The position numbers were made by a program, and so were the translations under genes. The notes under the pieces are model-generated. The model made no database searches, was not told the DNA's origin, and saw only the letters and a list, made by a program, of their open reading frames with translations. From the NCBI GenBank assembly GCA_001465935.1, contig LNKV01000016.1, positions 310,001 to 374,000 on the forward strand: DNA of 64,000 nt. Direction: 5' to 3'. This DNA is from Clarireedia homoeocarpa. Taxonomy: Eukaryota > Ascomycota > Leotiomycetes > Helotiales > Rutstroemiaceae. This document shows, piece after piece, positions 1 to 11,540 of this stretch. Positions within the stretch are counted from its first letter, which is position 1; every line of letters begins with the position of its first letter.

Positions 1-587
1 GCCTTGTCCCTCGGCTCTTCCTAGATTCTCTCGTGATTCACATCAGGAAATCCAGAAAACTGAATTCTTTGAATGGTGCGCCTCTCTTTCTTTTTGATCG
101 CTGACTGGGCTGGGTAAATTGCGCAAAAGCACATCCCATCACTTCCGTATATCCACCAACCACCCAATCGAGGAGTTCTTGCATGCGTAGTAGTTCGATG
201 TATTCTTCCGGTAATTATGTGTGAGAGGGGGGAAATTTCAATTGAATGATTGAGAGGACGTGGCCGTTTCGTGGATTGTAGCAGTTTTCCCGCGAAGCCA
301 TGAAATTATGTATGGCCATCGATTTTATGGGAAGTAGTCATATTATCTGCTGTATGCTCTTGAAAATTGTGGGAGATCAATTTATTGTATGAGTCCTATC
401 ATTACGCTACATATTTGTATACCTGGACCAGATTAGAAAACAGTAATAAGAAACTGATCCTGCAGTTCCGTTCCAAAAGGAAGCATTAAAATGAGAAAAT
501 CATCTAAAAAGGGTATAAGTGAAAGAGATGCTACTATATCAGCCATCATGATCATAGACATTCGACCTTCATCGTCCCATCTAGCCA
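1..587. other. intergenic, no gene seen
   Basis: No open frame of credible coding character on either strand. The stretch is AT-rich and lies downstream of the membrane-protein gene that ends at 588 on the minus strand, so its right end probably contains that gene's 3' untranslated region. Nothing else is recognised. Confidence 0.6.
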
Positions 588-2235
588 TCAAAAACTGCCT
601 GGCCATTGTTCCTCCTCATCCCCATCTCTGTCCCTGCCATTAATCTTCCCCAACCGCGCAGCATTCCACTCCCCCTCTCTCCTTTCCAATTCGTTTTCCC
701 TATCTCCATTCATTATCTCCCTACTCACCTCCCTCCAATTTCCCCCGAATCTTTCTCGACTTCTCCCCCTCGCTCGGCTCGAACTTCTTTGTTCTAGCTC
801 GTCTATTCCAGTCCCCATCCTCACATTTTCTCTTCCGCGAAACTCTATCCTTCCAACTGGAGGTGTAGACTCCAAGTCCTCAATCTCAGATGTTGTGGAA
901 ACAATGCTGTTCCGATATGTAATTGCGCTGTGCTGTGTTCCGGCGATAGAACCCCTCGCATGCGACGTGGTGTTCCTATCGATTGCTTCTGAAGGAGAGA
1001 GATGAGAGCGTCGAGATGGGTTTCGTTGGGGGATCGTCGGAATTGTGAAGAGATGATGTAATTGAGGTTTCGTGGGTAGAGTTTGTGGATAGATGTGGTC
1101 TTGTGGAGGTGTGTATGCTGGCGGAGGATGAGCGAGATGAGCATCATGCGAAGAAGTAATGATTGGTGGTGGGACTCTGTTACTACTTTCATCATCGCTA
1201 AGAGACTTCTTGAATAGACTTTGGCTGTTCTTTCGAGTTCGCGGTGGCGGCGCCGAAGATATTGTTCGCGTTTGTATTTGTGATTTACTGAAAGCTCCAG
1301 CGTTGGGAGATGTGATATTGGCTGCTTCATATCTTTCATCCAGAGGAGAATGCAAGTTGTGGCTCCTTGAGAGACGTCGAAATCTTTTCCATAGACGAAA
1401 CATTATGAAAAGTGAGGCAAGGAGAACCAAGCCGAGACCCACTGATATTCCAATTATGTCCTTCTTTGCTAGGTGTTTAGACTTCCTTGTAGGAACTGTA
1501 GTTGTGTTATAATTGCCACCGGGAGATGTTTCAACTATGGCATACTGCGAAAACACAGATCCATTCAGACCAACAATGGTTCCGTCAGGAGGCTGCTGAT
1601 GACAACCAGCTTGAAGTGCGGTCACAACTGAGAAAAAGTCAGCAGAAGTTTTTGAATTTAAGATAACTCACAGTTTGATAGATAAGTTTCAGAGCCACCA
1701 TTACGAAGACAGCTTCTGCATGTAGCGGTGGAGCCCATCATCGAAGCATAATCCGCCCCACAATAGCCATAAGCTGTCTCATTTGGATCAAAGTTCCCAT
1801 CTCCGAGCGCATCCCGCAACGTACCGCAAGCGCTGGAGGTAGAGCAAGGCGTAACCTGAGAATCAGTAGCATTGGCAAAGCCGTAAAGGCAAGATGCTAA
1901 AGAATAGCGTATATTGTCTAAGTTGTTAAGAATTAGTTTCAGAGCATGCTCATTATTCTTTAGAAAGCCTTACACATAAACCAGTTCTGGTCATTCTGAC
2001 TATCTCCAGCAGCAGTACTCAGCTGTAAACAAGTAATGCAGGCTTTGAACTTCTGACCAGGTGTGGTAGTCATGAAGTTATCATCCTGGCAGACAATCTC
2101 AGTTCCATCGATGCTTTGGTTATTTTGGTCGTCTGTACAAAAGGACATGCACGGAGAGTTCGGTGTAACCTTCAGCGCCAGGGTGATACTAGCGACGAAA
2201 AGACATGATATCAGGTGCGTCAAAGGTCGAGTCAT
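588..2235 (-). CDS. type I membrane protein with Cys-rich ectodomain, function unknown
   Basis: Three exons (2235-1974, 1917-1672, 1627-588) joined by GT-AG introns of 56 and 44 bases give 515 residues. The start at 2235 opens a signal peptide (MTRPLTHLISCLFVASITLA). Residues about 22-205 form an extracellular domain with many Cys in CxxC-like pairs (SFC, ITC, SAC, CRSC) and several N-glycosylation sites (NATDS, PNETA, NTTT). One membrane helix follows (IIGISVGLGLVLLASLFIMF), then a basic stop-transfer run (RLWKRFRRL) and a cytosolic tail of about 250 residues, Ser/Pro-rich and ending highly charged. The architecture resembles fungal cell-surface sensor or adhesion proteins, but I recognise no named family. 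The frame is continuous across both junctions, so the model is well supported; the role is unknown. Confidence 0.82.
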
Positions 2236-3641
2236 ATTCAACAGCTTCGCTGCCAAGGGAAGCTGAATATCTATCAAAAGTTAAAACTGATAGATTCAAC
2301 CACCTGAAAGATGACGGATTCTTCCAGCCTTGAGATGCGTTCGCGCTATCCAGAGAACAGGCGGCTTCCGTGTTGAAGCTGTACCGGTTTTTGAGTCAAA
2401 TCTCGTCTCGTGAAGGAACTATCTCGATAATTGAAACATCTCAAAAGAAGCGGCTCATTGTCGAAGTACAGAGGAAACAAAGCAAGATATATGTTTCGAA
2501 ACGGAAGTTTCTACTTTGGGGGGAAAGGCCAAGGTCAACCGTTCGGCGGTTCGAGGTATGAATAGCCCTGCTTGTGCCACCCCTCTTCCATGGCATGGCT
2601 CATTTTCTCATGACACTAGTGAATTGCCATGATGCAAGCTAGATGTACATGATACACAGGTACTATCCGATACGCAATCTCTTGACCGCTGTTGGCGTAT
2701 GCCATTCTTTCGCCCCATGCCATTCTTCCGCCCCGTCAGAAAAGGAAACCTGATGATTGTTTGATCTCGCTTTAAGGGGAAGAACCCTTCCTTGAAAAGA
2801 ACTGCCTTCAAAGCTCATTGTACTAGAACTGTGCCTCAATTGTGCCACATTGGGGGTTGGGATATTTGTGGACACCTAAGGAGGCTGATCTGCAGGAAGG
2901 ATTGAGGGGGTCCAGCTATGCACCTTTACAACTTGACCTGTCAATTTCCAAATTTCGTATATTGCGCCGAAAGTGCACTGCAGGAGAAATGATATCCGGT
3001 AGAATGTAGGCAAATGATTGACAGATTGTATCCAGGACTAGATGAGGAAGTTGAGAATGCATGAGGTGATCTATTGATGATTGGTGAGTGTTAATTGCCT
3101 TCAACGTCTAGTAGTTCTACCTGTCGGTGTTCGGAAACCAACGGTTGATGAAATGAATATACTTGTCCATAGCCTGATACGGCCATATGGTACAATGCGA
3201 TCAGTGCTCAACCATGATCGATAATACCTCTGCTCGACCAGAGGAAATGATGAGGTGATGGTCATACAAAGGAGATGTGGTGTGGTAGAAGAATGGTAGT
3301 ATAGTGTGGTGTATACATCCACTATTTTCGCTACCTAGATCTACCCCATGGCACCCGCTAGGCTTCCCGAGCATAGTGCGACTGGTAGAAATACCCCATT
3401 AGGAACGCCATTAGTCTAGTCCTCGGTTCTGACTGAAGCTACTCCGATAATCTGAAGTGCTTGAATATCAGATACATTTATTTTATCAGTTTTGTATTTC
3501 CGCCACAGTTCTCATACCAGCCAACTCCAGCTACAAGCCATACGACGACCCCCTCATCTGTGGTGTGCTACGCTAATGCATTATCAGGTAAGGGGGTGTT
3601 GAAGATTGACCGTCTCAAATTTAACACATCTTGGTGCGGTC
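2236..3641. other. intergenic between divergent genes
   Basis: This 1.4 kb stretch separates two divergently transcribed genes. Short open frames on both strands (for example 2663-2875 and 3101-3322) lack splice or family support. An imperfect 18-base tandem duplication (unit beginning ATGCCATTCTTTCGCCCC) lies at about 2699-2734. The right part may hold an unresolved 5' exon of the next gene: a GTAAGG donor-like site follows an ATG near 3575. Confidence 0.5.
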
Positions 3642-5846
3642 ATGTGGCTTACAATAAACGTTCACAACTCGTCGAGATTCGGGCTATTGCCTACTTCTTA
3701 CATGGTGTTCGAGAAATTCAGACAATGCAAGAGATCAAAAAAAGCATCCCGCGAGCAAACGAAGATGCAAATGAGGAATATTGCATCGTCGACGCGCGGT
3801 GAGCGTGGCCACATCTATTTCATAGGCGCTACATCGAAATTGATCTATGCTCAAAGTCTTGCTCAGCTGCCACACCCGCCACCTATGACAATCATGGTAC
3901 CTTCGAACCAAGATTTTGCAGCATTTTTGGATGAGAAAGGTGCGATTGAGGTTATGAGCAATAATTCCTGGATTACCACTGTAGGACACTTCAACATGGT
4001 TGTTACTCCCTTTGAGCTACCGGCTCCACCACCCAAAGGAACATATCGTCCGGTGAAGGTTAAAACGTTCAGTGCCTTACATTTGACCGTGGAGGAAGCC
4101 GCCAATTATAACACTGAGTCCCAAAGTTCAGGGTTGGAGATTCCTGCCAATGTCGAATTAGCCACGGACAGAGACCGCCCCAAGCAAGTTTCAGCTCGTC
4201 GTTCACTCCCTTCAGTACTGCCACCTCTTCAAGTCTTGAGCTTTCCTACTGTAATGAAGCTACGTGAGAGATTATTTCAACCAGACATGCCGCCACAGTC
4301 CCCATCTACTGTACCTCCAGAACATAACGAAACGCCACCACCAGACGTGCTATTACAGACCCCCGCGGAAATTGAGCGTAGGACGATCTACCACAACACC
4401 CAGAGACCGCTAGGGTCGATAGATGTTAAGGTGCTATCGTTACCTGAGCTAGAGAAGGTTGATTCGAGTCCCATCTACAATCTAATTTACGCAAGGAGAC
4501 CACAATCACTGGCGAATTCGATGCAGATGTTAAAGCATAGATTATCCAATCAGTCTACAGTGATGTGCTGTTTTCCTAGTATTGGCGTGATTGGCAAAAT
4601 GATCAAAGATGTGTTTGGCGATGTCCATCCGTCTAAGCGGCCAACATTTGTTCAAGCTATCCCTAGGGATAACTTGCAGACCGTGTCGGGATATTCCATT
4701 CGCAAAGGCGAACTAGGCTTCTTGAAGATCGGTCCGCTTGCCATAACAGTCAATGATGGATTGACGCCAGGGGAGCTCGAGAGAAGAGAGACGCAGGCAA
4801 GCTATCTTATCAACACGATTCTTGCAGCACCAGCACTCGGTGCCTGCAAGCTACCAATTGTTTGTTTCAATAGAGTGCGTATCTCAAAACTGGTTTGTCG
4901 GGCTGTCATTCATCCACTTACAGTAATCTACGAGTGTCAAACTGGCTGGATATTTTCAACCGAAGAACGCGTAGACATTGCGAGGCGCCTTATACATGAG
5001 GCAGTTCAGGTCCTACAGTCTATAGACAACACTTTTGTGAATGAGCGCAATCTTCAAAGAATAGTGATGCGGGGAGTGATCAATGATGCCATGACGAACA
5101 CTCTCATGTATGATTGCTTTCGGGCCGGGAGAGACACAACGTTCGATTTAGACAATGGCTGGATCATAGAGGAAGGCAGGCGTCTCAATATTCCATGCCC
5201 AACTCACGAGGCAGTTGGTAAGATTATCAAAGAGAAAGTCGTGGCACGAGCTAGAGAAATTGGTGCCGAGAAAGTCGCGCGAGCCAGAGCAGAAGCAAAA
5301 GACAGACGTGCACGAGAAATGCAACAACGAGAAATGAATCTCTCCGAGGACGAGGGCCTAGCTAGAAAGGCCAAATCAATTGTGAGAAATAAAGCTAAGC
5401 AGTCTGGTAAAGAGAAAGAATCAAATACCGGGATCAAACCTTGGGCCACGATTCGCAACACACCTAAGCAACCCAACATAACACATCAATTTGGGACGCC
5501 ATTAGAGAGAGGAATATCTGGAGCTATCGCAGAATCTTCCAATACAAATCCATTAGACAAGGATACCGAGGCTAATTACCAAAAGTTCAAGAAAGATCAT
5601 TTTCGTCAGTGCACCAAAGGCTTGGAACAACTGTCCATTACAGATCCAAAATTGTGTGTGGCGGTTAGGAAAGAGCTGGAATATCTTCAATCGGAAGCAG
5701 GCGATGGGGATCTTAGATTACTCTACAAGAAAAGCCGAAATACAAGGGGACGATCTAAAAACGGGATTCTTGACAAACAAATCCATGGAGAATGGGCGGA
5801 GGGCCAGACAGAGATCAAGTACTTGAAAGGAAATATGACCTGGTGA
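3642..5846 (+). CDS. degenerate ketopantoate-reductase (ApbA/PanE)-like protein with charged C-terminal extension
   Basis: The open frame runs without interruption from before 3642 to a stop at 5846, giving 734 residues from the first in-frame ATG (3642); another ATG at 3702 is plausible, and an upstream exon cannot be excluded. Residues about 55-110 follow the N-terminal Rossmann pattern of fungal 2-dehydropantoate 2-reductases (YFIGATSKLIYAQSLAQLPHPPP), residues about 270-380 match the middle (PIYNLIYARRP, ISKLVC) and HPLTVIYE near 424 matches the C-terminal domain. Key positions are altered: the GxGxxG loop reads GATSKL (G62), and the motif normally KLxxNxxINPLT reads KLVCRAVIHPLT, keeping the Lys (K416) but replacing both Asn with Arg and His. 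An insertion rich in Pro splits the reductase core, and residues about 530-734 are a Lys/Arg/Glu-rich extension with coiled-coil character. Probably a non-catalytic relative; the real function is unknown. Confidence 0.7.
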   Translation: MWLTINVHNSSRFGLLPTSYMVFEKFRQCKRSKKASREQTKMQMRNIASSTRGERGHIYFIGATSKLIYAQSLAQLPHPPPMTIMVPSNQDFAAFLDEKGAIEVMSNNSWITTVGHFNMVVTPFELPAPPPKGTYRPVKVKTFSALHLTVEEAANYNTESQSSGLEIPANVELATDRDRPKQVSARRSLPSVLPPLQVLSFPTVMKLRERLFQPDMPPQSPSTVPPEHNETPPPDVLLQTPAEIERRTIYHNTQRPLGSIDVKVLSLPELEKVDSSPIYNLIYARRPQSLANSMQMLKHRLSNQSTVMCCFPSIGVIGKMIKDVFGDVHPSKRPTFVQAIPRDNLQTVSGYSIRKGELGFLKIGPLAITVNDGLTPGELERRETQASYLINTILAAPALGACKLPIVCFNRVRISKLVCRAVIHPLTVIYECQTGWIFSTEERVDIARRLIHEAVQVLQSIDNTFVNERNLQRIVMRGVINDAMTNTLMYDCFRAGRDTTFDLDNGWIIEEGRRLNIPCPTHEAVGKIIKEKVVARAREIGAEKVARARAEAKDRRAREMQQREMNLSEDEGLARKAKSIVRNKAKQSGKEKESNTGIKPWATIRNTPKQPNITHQFGTPLERGISGAIAESSNTNPLDKDTEANYQKFKKDHFRQCTKGLEQLSITDPKLCVAVRKELEYLQSEAGDGDLRLLYKKSRNTRGRSKNGILDKQIHGEWAEGQTEIKYLKGNMTW

Positions 5847-6986
5847 ATTTGGGTTGAGTATCAAGATGTGGTTCTTGAATCTACATGGAGAACGAGGAAA
5901 CTCCGTTCTGCATGCTTGCTTGTCTTTGGAAAGTTTGACTTTGTTTGCGGGATCTACATATAATATCAATCTGTTGTGCTCGCTCGAGTTTGTTACATTT
6001 TCTGCCCAATGATGCAGACCCACACATTACAACTGAGCACTAAGCAGAACCTTTTATCTTGCTGCCCTTGAATCTCCAGTCCACTGAGATCCGCATTCTC
6101 CGAGCCGTCCCGCAGAAAAGCGAAAAAATAAACAAGGGGAGTTAGCAATGCCTAGGAATCCTCAGAGCGAGTTGTTTCCACTCCAACCGCAAGCACTCTC
6201 TGTATATACCCGCTCCCTTCTCTATTCACTCGCACTGTATCCTGTTCTTCCTCTTCCCTTTCTCTCCTACTCACTCTTACCTATATCCTCTTCTTCCCTA
6301 AACACGCCCCCTGGGCTGGATTTACGGGAGGGAGATGTGCGGGATGGGGGATTTGGTGGAGCGGTTGATGAGTGTGCATGGGAGGGGTATACTAGGTTAG
6401 GAGGAGAAGCTAGATAGATATAGGGATTGTATAACGTGGTGTAGTCGGTGAAAAGCGGAAAGAAAATAAGAGGAGGGACAATGAGCGGGGTATATATGAT
6501 CTGATCAGTTCGACTACGGTGGATAGATGTACTTGTATAACGGAGATGAGGATCTAGATAGATTTTGGAGATGATACTTATGTTCGTTAGATGTACCTAT
6601 AACGTGAGTGCGGATGTCTGGGCGCTCTGCTTGTGCTAGTTGACGTAGAGAGAAGCTGTAGCACAGACTTGGATTTACTTGACAGCAATATTCCGAGAGA
6701 CTATTTGCGGGTGAATTTTGCTTTGACGTATACATACATACATGCACCTGTTTTAGAAATGGCCTTTGAGTCTCAAACTCAGCTCTCCCTCCTATCGAAG
6801 GTGAATGAGGTTGAGAGGTCATACAACAACCGAGTATCTTAACGTCTACTCTGCCACTAAGCATTAACAGCCGCAGCTAAAGTCCAACCACAAAGAGACA
6901 TTACACACACATCCAAGCCTCACTCACTCTTACTTCCATCCCACTTTCCTTGGCTCATGCATGAACGCATCCACGAGTTAACGTTG

Positions 6987-7012
6987 CATCCCATCCCATC
7001 CCATCCCATCCC
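6987..7012. repeat. CCCAT microsatellite
   Basis: About five tandem copies of a CCCAT pentamer, the last degenerate (CCCGT). It lies inside the gene-poor region I. Confidence 0.85.
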
Positions 7013-8580
7013 GTCCCCAGTCATCTCGTCTCATTCATCCCTCGGGAAATAAAGCTTCGCGCCAAGTGCTGATACTATACTGGTACAAAGCACAGCATCA
7101 ACGCCGACCATAGCGACCAATCACCCCTCCTCGGTCCCTCCGATACGATGCTTGTACCTGAAGAACCAAGCCGCTGGTATACTGTGCTATGCTATGCTAT
7201 ATACCGTACGATATGTACATGTATGACATAAGCGGACCATAGGGCTGGGTGGGAGCTGAGGGAAAGGAAGGAAAGCTCGCTTGAGTGAGAGTGAGGGTGA
7301 GAGTGAGAAAGTGAGATGTAGTGCGTGGGAGCTGGGACGGAATGGGATAGAAGTTTGGAATTATTTTGGTACTAGACTCTTTGGGGAAGTAAGCTGAGAT
7401 GGGGTTGGTGGAGGCTTTGTCGGATTGAATTATATCCGACGGGTATAGATTCGTCCGTGAGCGGATATTGAGGGAAGTATATTGCTAGCATGTGTTATGC
7501 TGATGTTGGAGTTGTACGGCGGGAGGAGAAGAGTAGACTAGTGGGGGTCACTATCCACATGACTGAGATCACTCACTCACTCACTCAGTTGTAGGAACGC
7601 ACCTGCGATCACTCATCCATTCATTCGGAAGAACTCGTGCCGTGCGATCCTATTTCTCCTTGCCCTCGTCTGCCGACACGGAACAAGGAGGAAACAAATA
7701 CCTCATCACAGCACTGTCACATTCTCCACCGATGATAGGCTTAACTTGGCCCATGAACATCCTATCCATCCATAGCAATATAAAGAACGAAAATCACCCG
7801 GAATCTCTCAAGATCTCCATGTCCTGCAATCCAAGCCACATCAGAGAAGAAGCGGATTTCGGATATCCAACGTTCGCCGACTCAGCCTTATGACCCATTC
7901 GACTTACTCATCCAATCTCCACCAAATGAACTTGACGTTAGTTGACTGATGCCAAGATGAGGTAAGTTGATTTAACCAATGGACTGTATGCAAGACGGCT
8001 GTATGGAAGGACTTGAGAATAATCATAGAAAGATGCTTGTAACTCCAGTGTGGCTTAGCTCCAACGCATAGACGGGCACGAATATGCAAAGTCAGCAAGT
8101 TTTAGACGGGCTATCGTGGACCGCGGACGAAACTCGGATGTTGTGGGACGAATGAGATATCCACACACACACGTGACCGAGCTTTCCCCGGATTCTCGTG
8201 TGCGGTTATCCCCGCGACGATCGCGGGTGGGTTTATGTGATGGATACCTCGTACCAGTAGACAGCGGAAATTGCGGGACTGAAACCAAAACATCCGCCTA
8301 TTGATGTTTTGTCTTTGTGTACTTTCGCACCATCTATTGGAGTTTGAGACATCGAGTAGGACAACGGGGATGACCGTGACGATCGTGATGGAGGGAAATG
8401 GGGGGATGGGGAATGGGAGATGGGAGTGAAGCTACTACTCATGCATGTGAGTTGTAATCTTGGAAAGTTGGGAAGTCCAAGATGCTGTTGGTTGGGTTGA
8501 GCTTGTGAATTGAGATATCAGCTGAGCGTGTATATCAAACACTCAAGACCGGAATCGGAGATAATGCTCGCTCGAGACGA

Positions 8581-8635
8581 GCAGAGCAGAGCAGAGCAGA
8601 GCAGAGCAGAGCAGAGCAGAGCAGAGCAGAGCAGA
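8581..8635. repeat. perfect GCAGA pentanucleotide repeat, 11 copies
   Basis: Eleven uninterrupted copies of GCAGA. On the minus strand the same array reads as a run of Leu/Cys/Ser codons in several frames, which accounts for the spurious open frames here. Confidence 0.95.
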
Positions 8636-8749
8636 GGCACAGGAGAAAGGCGGGAAAAGATGGAATTGAAATTGCGGATATCCAAGACAAGAAGATGCCA
8701 AAGACATGGCATTCATCCTATCCCATTTACTCAACCTTACCCGCCTGCG

Positions 8750-8835
8750 TATTTCGTATTTGGCATTTCGTATTTGGCATTTGGCATTTCGTATTTGGCA
8801 TTTGGCATTTGCATTTGGCATTTGGCATTTGGCAA
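8750..8835. repeat. degenerate TTTGGCA minisatellite
   Basis: A higher-order array mixes a 7-base unit (TTTGGCA) with a 14-base variant containing TTTCGTA, covering roughly 85 bases. A short stretch of the same motif recurs at about 40957-40973. Confidence 0.85.
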
Positions 8836-9183
8836 ACGGTCGAATGCGGAACGGAAGTTAGTCGGGTCAGTTCAGCTAGAAAGCGAATGCATAAAAAATG
8901 CATCTAATACGATACGGATACGGTGCATACGAGCGAGTCCATACAAATCCAAATGCAATCAATAAAGTTATCAATTCTTGCAGGTACCTTCTCAGCACTG
9001 TCATACTGCCATACTGCCATATTGCCATCCAATCTAATCTGATCTGACTGAACCCTTCATTTCTGACTCCATTCTCACTGCTAACACAACTTCCCTTTCG
9101 GGCTTATTGCTCACTCACCGATTACCACTTTGATTACCACTTTTATTACTCAGTATGACCAGGACCAGCCACATACTGTAACA

Positions 9184-9208
9184 GCAAAGAGCAAAGAGCA
9201 AAGAGCAG
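9184..9208. repeat. GCAAAGA short tandem repeat
   Basis: Three to four copies of a 7-base unit GCAAAGA followed by related GCAGACA. Non-coding context. Confidence 0.8.
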
Positions 9209-9345
9209 ACAGCAATGCCTCACTCACTCACTCACTCACTTACCATCTCACATCTCCTAGCAATATTCACATGTATGTGTGTATATGCAGACATGCATCC
9301 ACCCACAGGAGAGCGAGGGAAAGAGTCATGTGGTCGCTGTCCTCT

Positions 9346-9383
9346 CTCACACCTCACACCTCACACCTCACACCTCACACCTC
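9346..9383. repeat. CTCACAC heptanucleotide repeat
   Basis: About five copies of CTCACAC in a pyrimidine-rich stretch; non-coding context. Confidence 0.85.
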
Positions 9384-9463
9384 CATTTCCCTTCCCCCCT
9401 CCTTAAAGCTCCGATCCGATATTCCCCCACGCCAACAACAACAACGACAACCAACCCAACGAA

Positions 9464-9497
9464 CGCTCACGTTCACGCTCACGTTCACGCTCACGCC
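9464..9497. repeat. CGCTCA/CGTTCA tandem repeat
   Basis: Alternating hexamers CGCTCA and CGTTCA, equivalent to a 12-base unit repeated nearly three times. Confidence 0.8.
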
Positions 9498-10312
9498 CCA
9501 AAGAATCCCAAGCAACAGAAATACGGTGTGTTTGAGCTTTACCTCCTCTCTCTCTCCCTCGCCAATTTTTCCGTGGGCCGCGATGATCGCCAACACATAC
9601 AGATACCGTACAGATACCGTACAGTACTCGCCATCCCCCCTCCCACCCCCCCGATGCTGTAGCTAAAAAACCAAACTACTGTATCGTACATCGTACATCT
9701 CCAATCCCCACCTTATCGCCCCTCATGCCCTCGCCGCACCCGCCTCAAAATGCTTGACCGCCTTCTTTAGCTACAGGAATTAGGAGAAAATAGACAATAC
9801 TTCGTAGCTGCACACACAGCAGTTTCACGCTGCTTTTCTATTGAATCCTTTCGGCTCTGCATCAGACTCCTCTTTTTCTACTGCAAAGAAAAAAAAAAAG
9901 CTTCAGTACAGTACATCCGGCAGCTCATCTGGACCCTCACAATGCAAAGCCACAGGCAAAGCAGAGACTCTTGGTTTGACTCGGCTCAGTATGGTGCGCT
10001 GTACGAAGTATCTTTAACATTCGATATCCATATGCGCATTGCTTCGGTCCCTCTCCCCGTCTCCCAAAACGCTATACACGAACTCCACATCAGGCGATAG
10101 AGAGGGGTTATTGGGCAGCAGATGCATATAGGATGCATCTCGCAGATGTATGTATGAGGCAAGACATGGGTTAGGAGGTTTGAGATTCTGTACCTGATGC
10201 CCTAATTCCAAGCCCTGCCCTGTTTTTGTTTTCCTTTGTATTTTATCTTGCCTTTTTCTTTTCTTGTGTACAGAAAAGGACTACGTAGTGTAAGTGTCTA
10301 ATCAAGGAAATC

Positions 10313-10342
10313 CGAGAGAGAGGGAGAGAGAGAGAGAGAGAA
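10313..10342. repeat. GA dinucleotide microsatellite
   Basis: About 14 GA dinucleotides interrupted once by an extra G. Confidence 0.85.
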
Positions 10343-10940
10343 GGAAAATAACAGGGAAATTTCTCCTTATGAAATGAAAATACTTGGTTGATTGAATTAA
10401 TTGATGATTTAAGACTTAAGACAAATCAATATTGATTGATTCATTCGCACACAAACACCACCCGCCCGCAGCATACACACGTATTTTGCATCCGTATTCG
10501 CATTTACTTTGTCCATTTTTCACTTTCACTTTCACTTTCGCCTTAACCTTGGTTAATTATTGTCTTTGTAAATCATCTCCATGTGACTGTGATTCATTCG
10601 ACCGTGATCCGAAATGTGACTTGTTTGTTTGTGCCTTGAAATCCTTCCTTTCCCTACTACACCCGAGTCCCGGCGCCCATCATCATCACAACACACACAA
10701 CGATGCTCACATGGGACGGGTGATCGGATGCGATCTTGCTTCTTCTCTCTCTGCTCTCTGCTCTCTCAATAACCTCTGCTACAGTAGGTGGGTACGTACC
10801 GTAGGTATGTATGTATCCCACTCATCCATCCACCAAACCCATCCACCAAACCTATCCACCAAACCCATCCTCCAGCCCCATTCAATTCATTCATTCATTC
10901 AATTCACCAAACCAAACACCCAAACAAACCAAACAAATAA

Positions 10941-11057
10941 ACCGCCCCCCCCCAATCTTCCCTCCCCCTCCCCCCCCCAAATAACGCTCAAAGAAAGTCT
11001 CAGGGTCTCTCGTTACTGTACCCAAACCCGTATAAGCGGGGGGGGGAGAGGGGGGAA
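10941..11057. repeat. C-tract and G-tract pair
   Basis: Runs of C (up to ten) at about 10943-10979 are followed by a run of nine or more G at about 11038-11046 and a second G run near 11051. The tracts are complementary and could pair in single-stranded form; they may also be replication-slippage products. Confidence 0.6.
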
Positions 11058-11137
11058 GGAGTTCATTTCAATTCAATTCAATCCAGTTCAGAAGATCATC
11101 ACTTACTCACTCACTCACCGCCGACTAAGATAGATCT

Positions 11138-11179
11138 CCATCTCCATCTCCATCCATCCATCCATCCATCCATCCATCC
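11138..11179. repeat. CATC tetranucleotide repeat
   Basis: CATCTC hexamers pass into about six pure CATC copies; non-coding context. Confidence 0.88.
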
Positions 11180-11226
11180 CTAACTTTTACTTTTCCTTTA
11201 ACATTAACTTTAACCTCCACCAACCT

Positions 11227-11310
11227 AGAACAGAACAGAACAGAACAGAAAAAAAACAAAACAAAAAAATAAAAAATAAAACAAAAATAAATAAATAAAA
11301 AAATGCGGTC
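11227..11310. repeat. AGAAC repeat followed by A-rich tract
   Basis: About five AGAAC copies run directly into a 55-base A-rich tract (A runs separated by C or T). Confidence 0.8.
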
Positions 11311-11480
11311 CCGCAGCCGCAAGATCCGAGTTACGGATATCGGGTTTTGGGAATCCGAGCGGAAGGGGGGAGGGGAGAGAAAAGGGATTCATTTGTTTCT
11401 GGAACTCTTTGTTTTTGGTTTTTTTTTTTAATTTTAAAATAACCAAGTTAACTTAACTACATACTTTGTATTATGGGGAT

Positions 11481-11540
11481 GAAAAGGAAAAGGAAAAGGA
11501 AAAGGAAAAAAATAAAAATAAAAAAAAAATAAAAAAAAAA
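11481..11540. repeat. GGAAAA repeat followed by A-rich tract
   Basis: About four GGAAAA copies run into an A/T-only tract of about 30 bases, the same arrangement as at 11227-11310. Confidence 0.8.

Noticed and set aside
845..1339. 164-codon minus-strand frame inside the membrane-protein gene
   Set aside because: Alternative frame of the third exon on the same strand, without a signal or conserved motif.
8510..8965. 151-codon open frame
   Set aside because: Most of it is the translation of the GCAGA and TTTGGCA arrays, with repeats open in several frames on both strands.
9130..9666. 178-codon open frame rich in Thr, Ser and Pro
   Set aside because: Starts at a non-ATG codon and is built from CTCACAC and CGTTCA repeats; no splice or family support.
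10432..11133. 233-codon open frame
   Set aside because: Non-ATG start (TTG), low-complexity His/Pro/Thr composition across microsatellites and C tracts; not gene-like.
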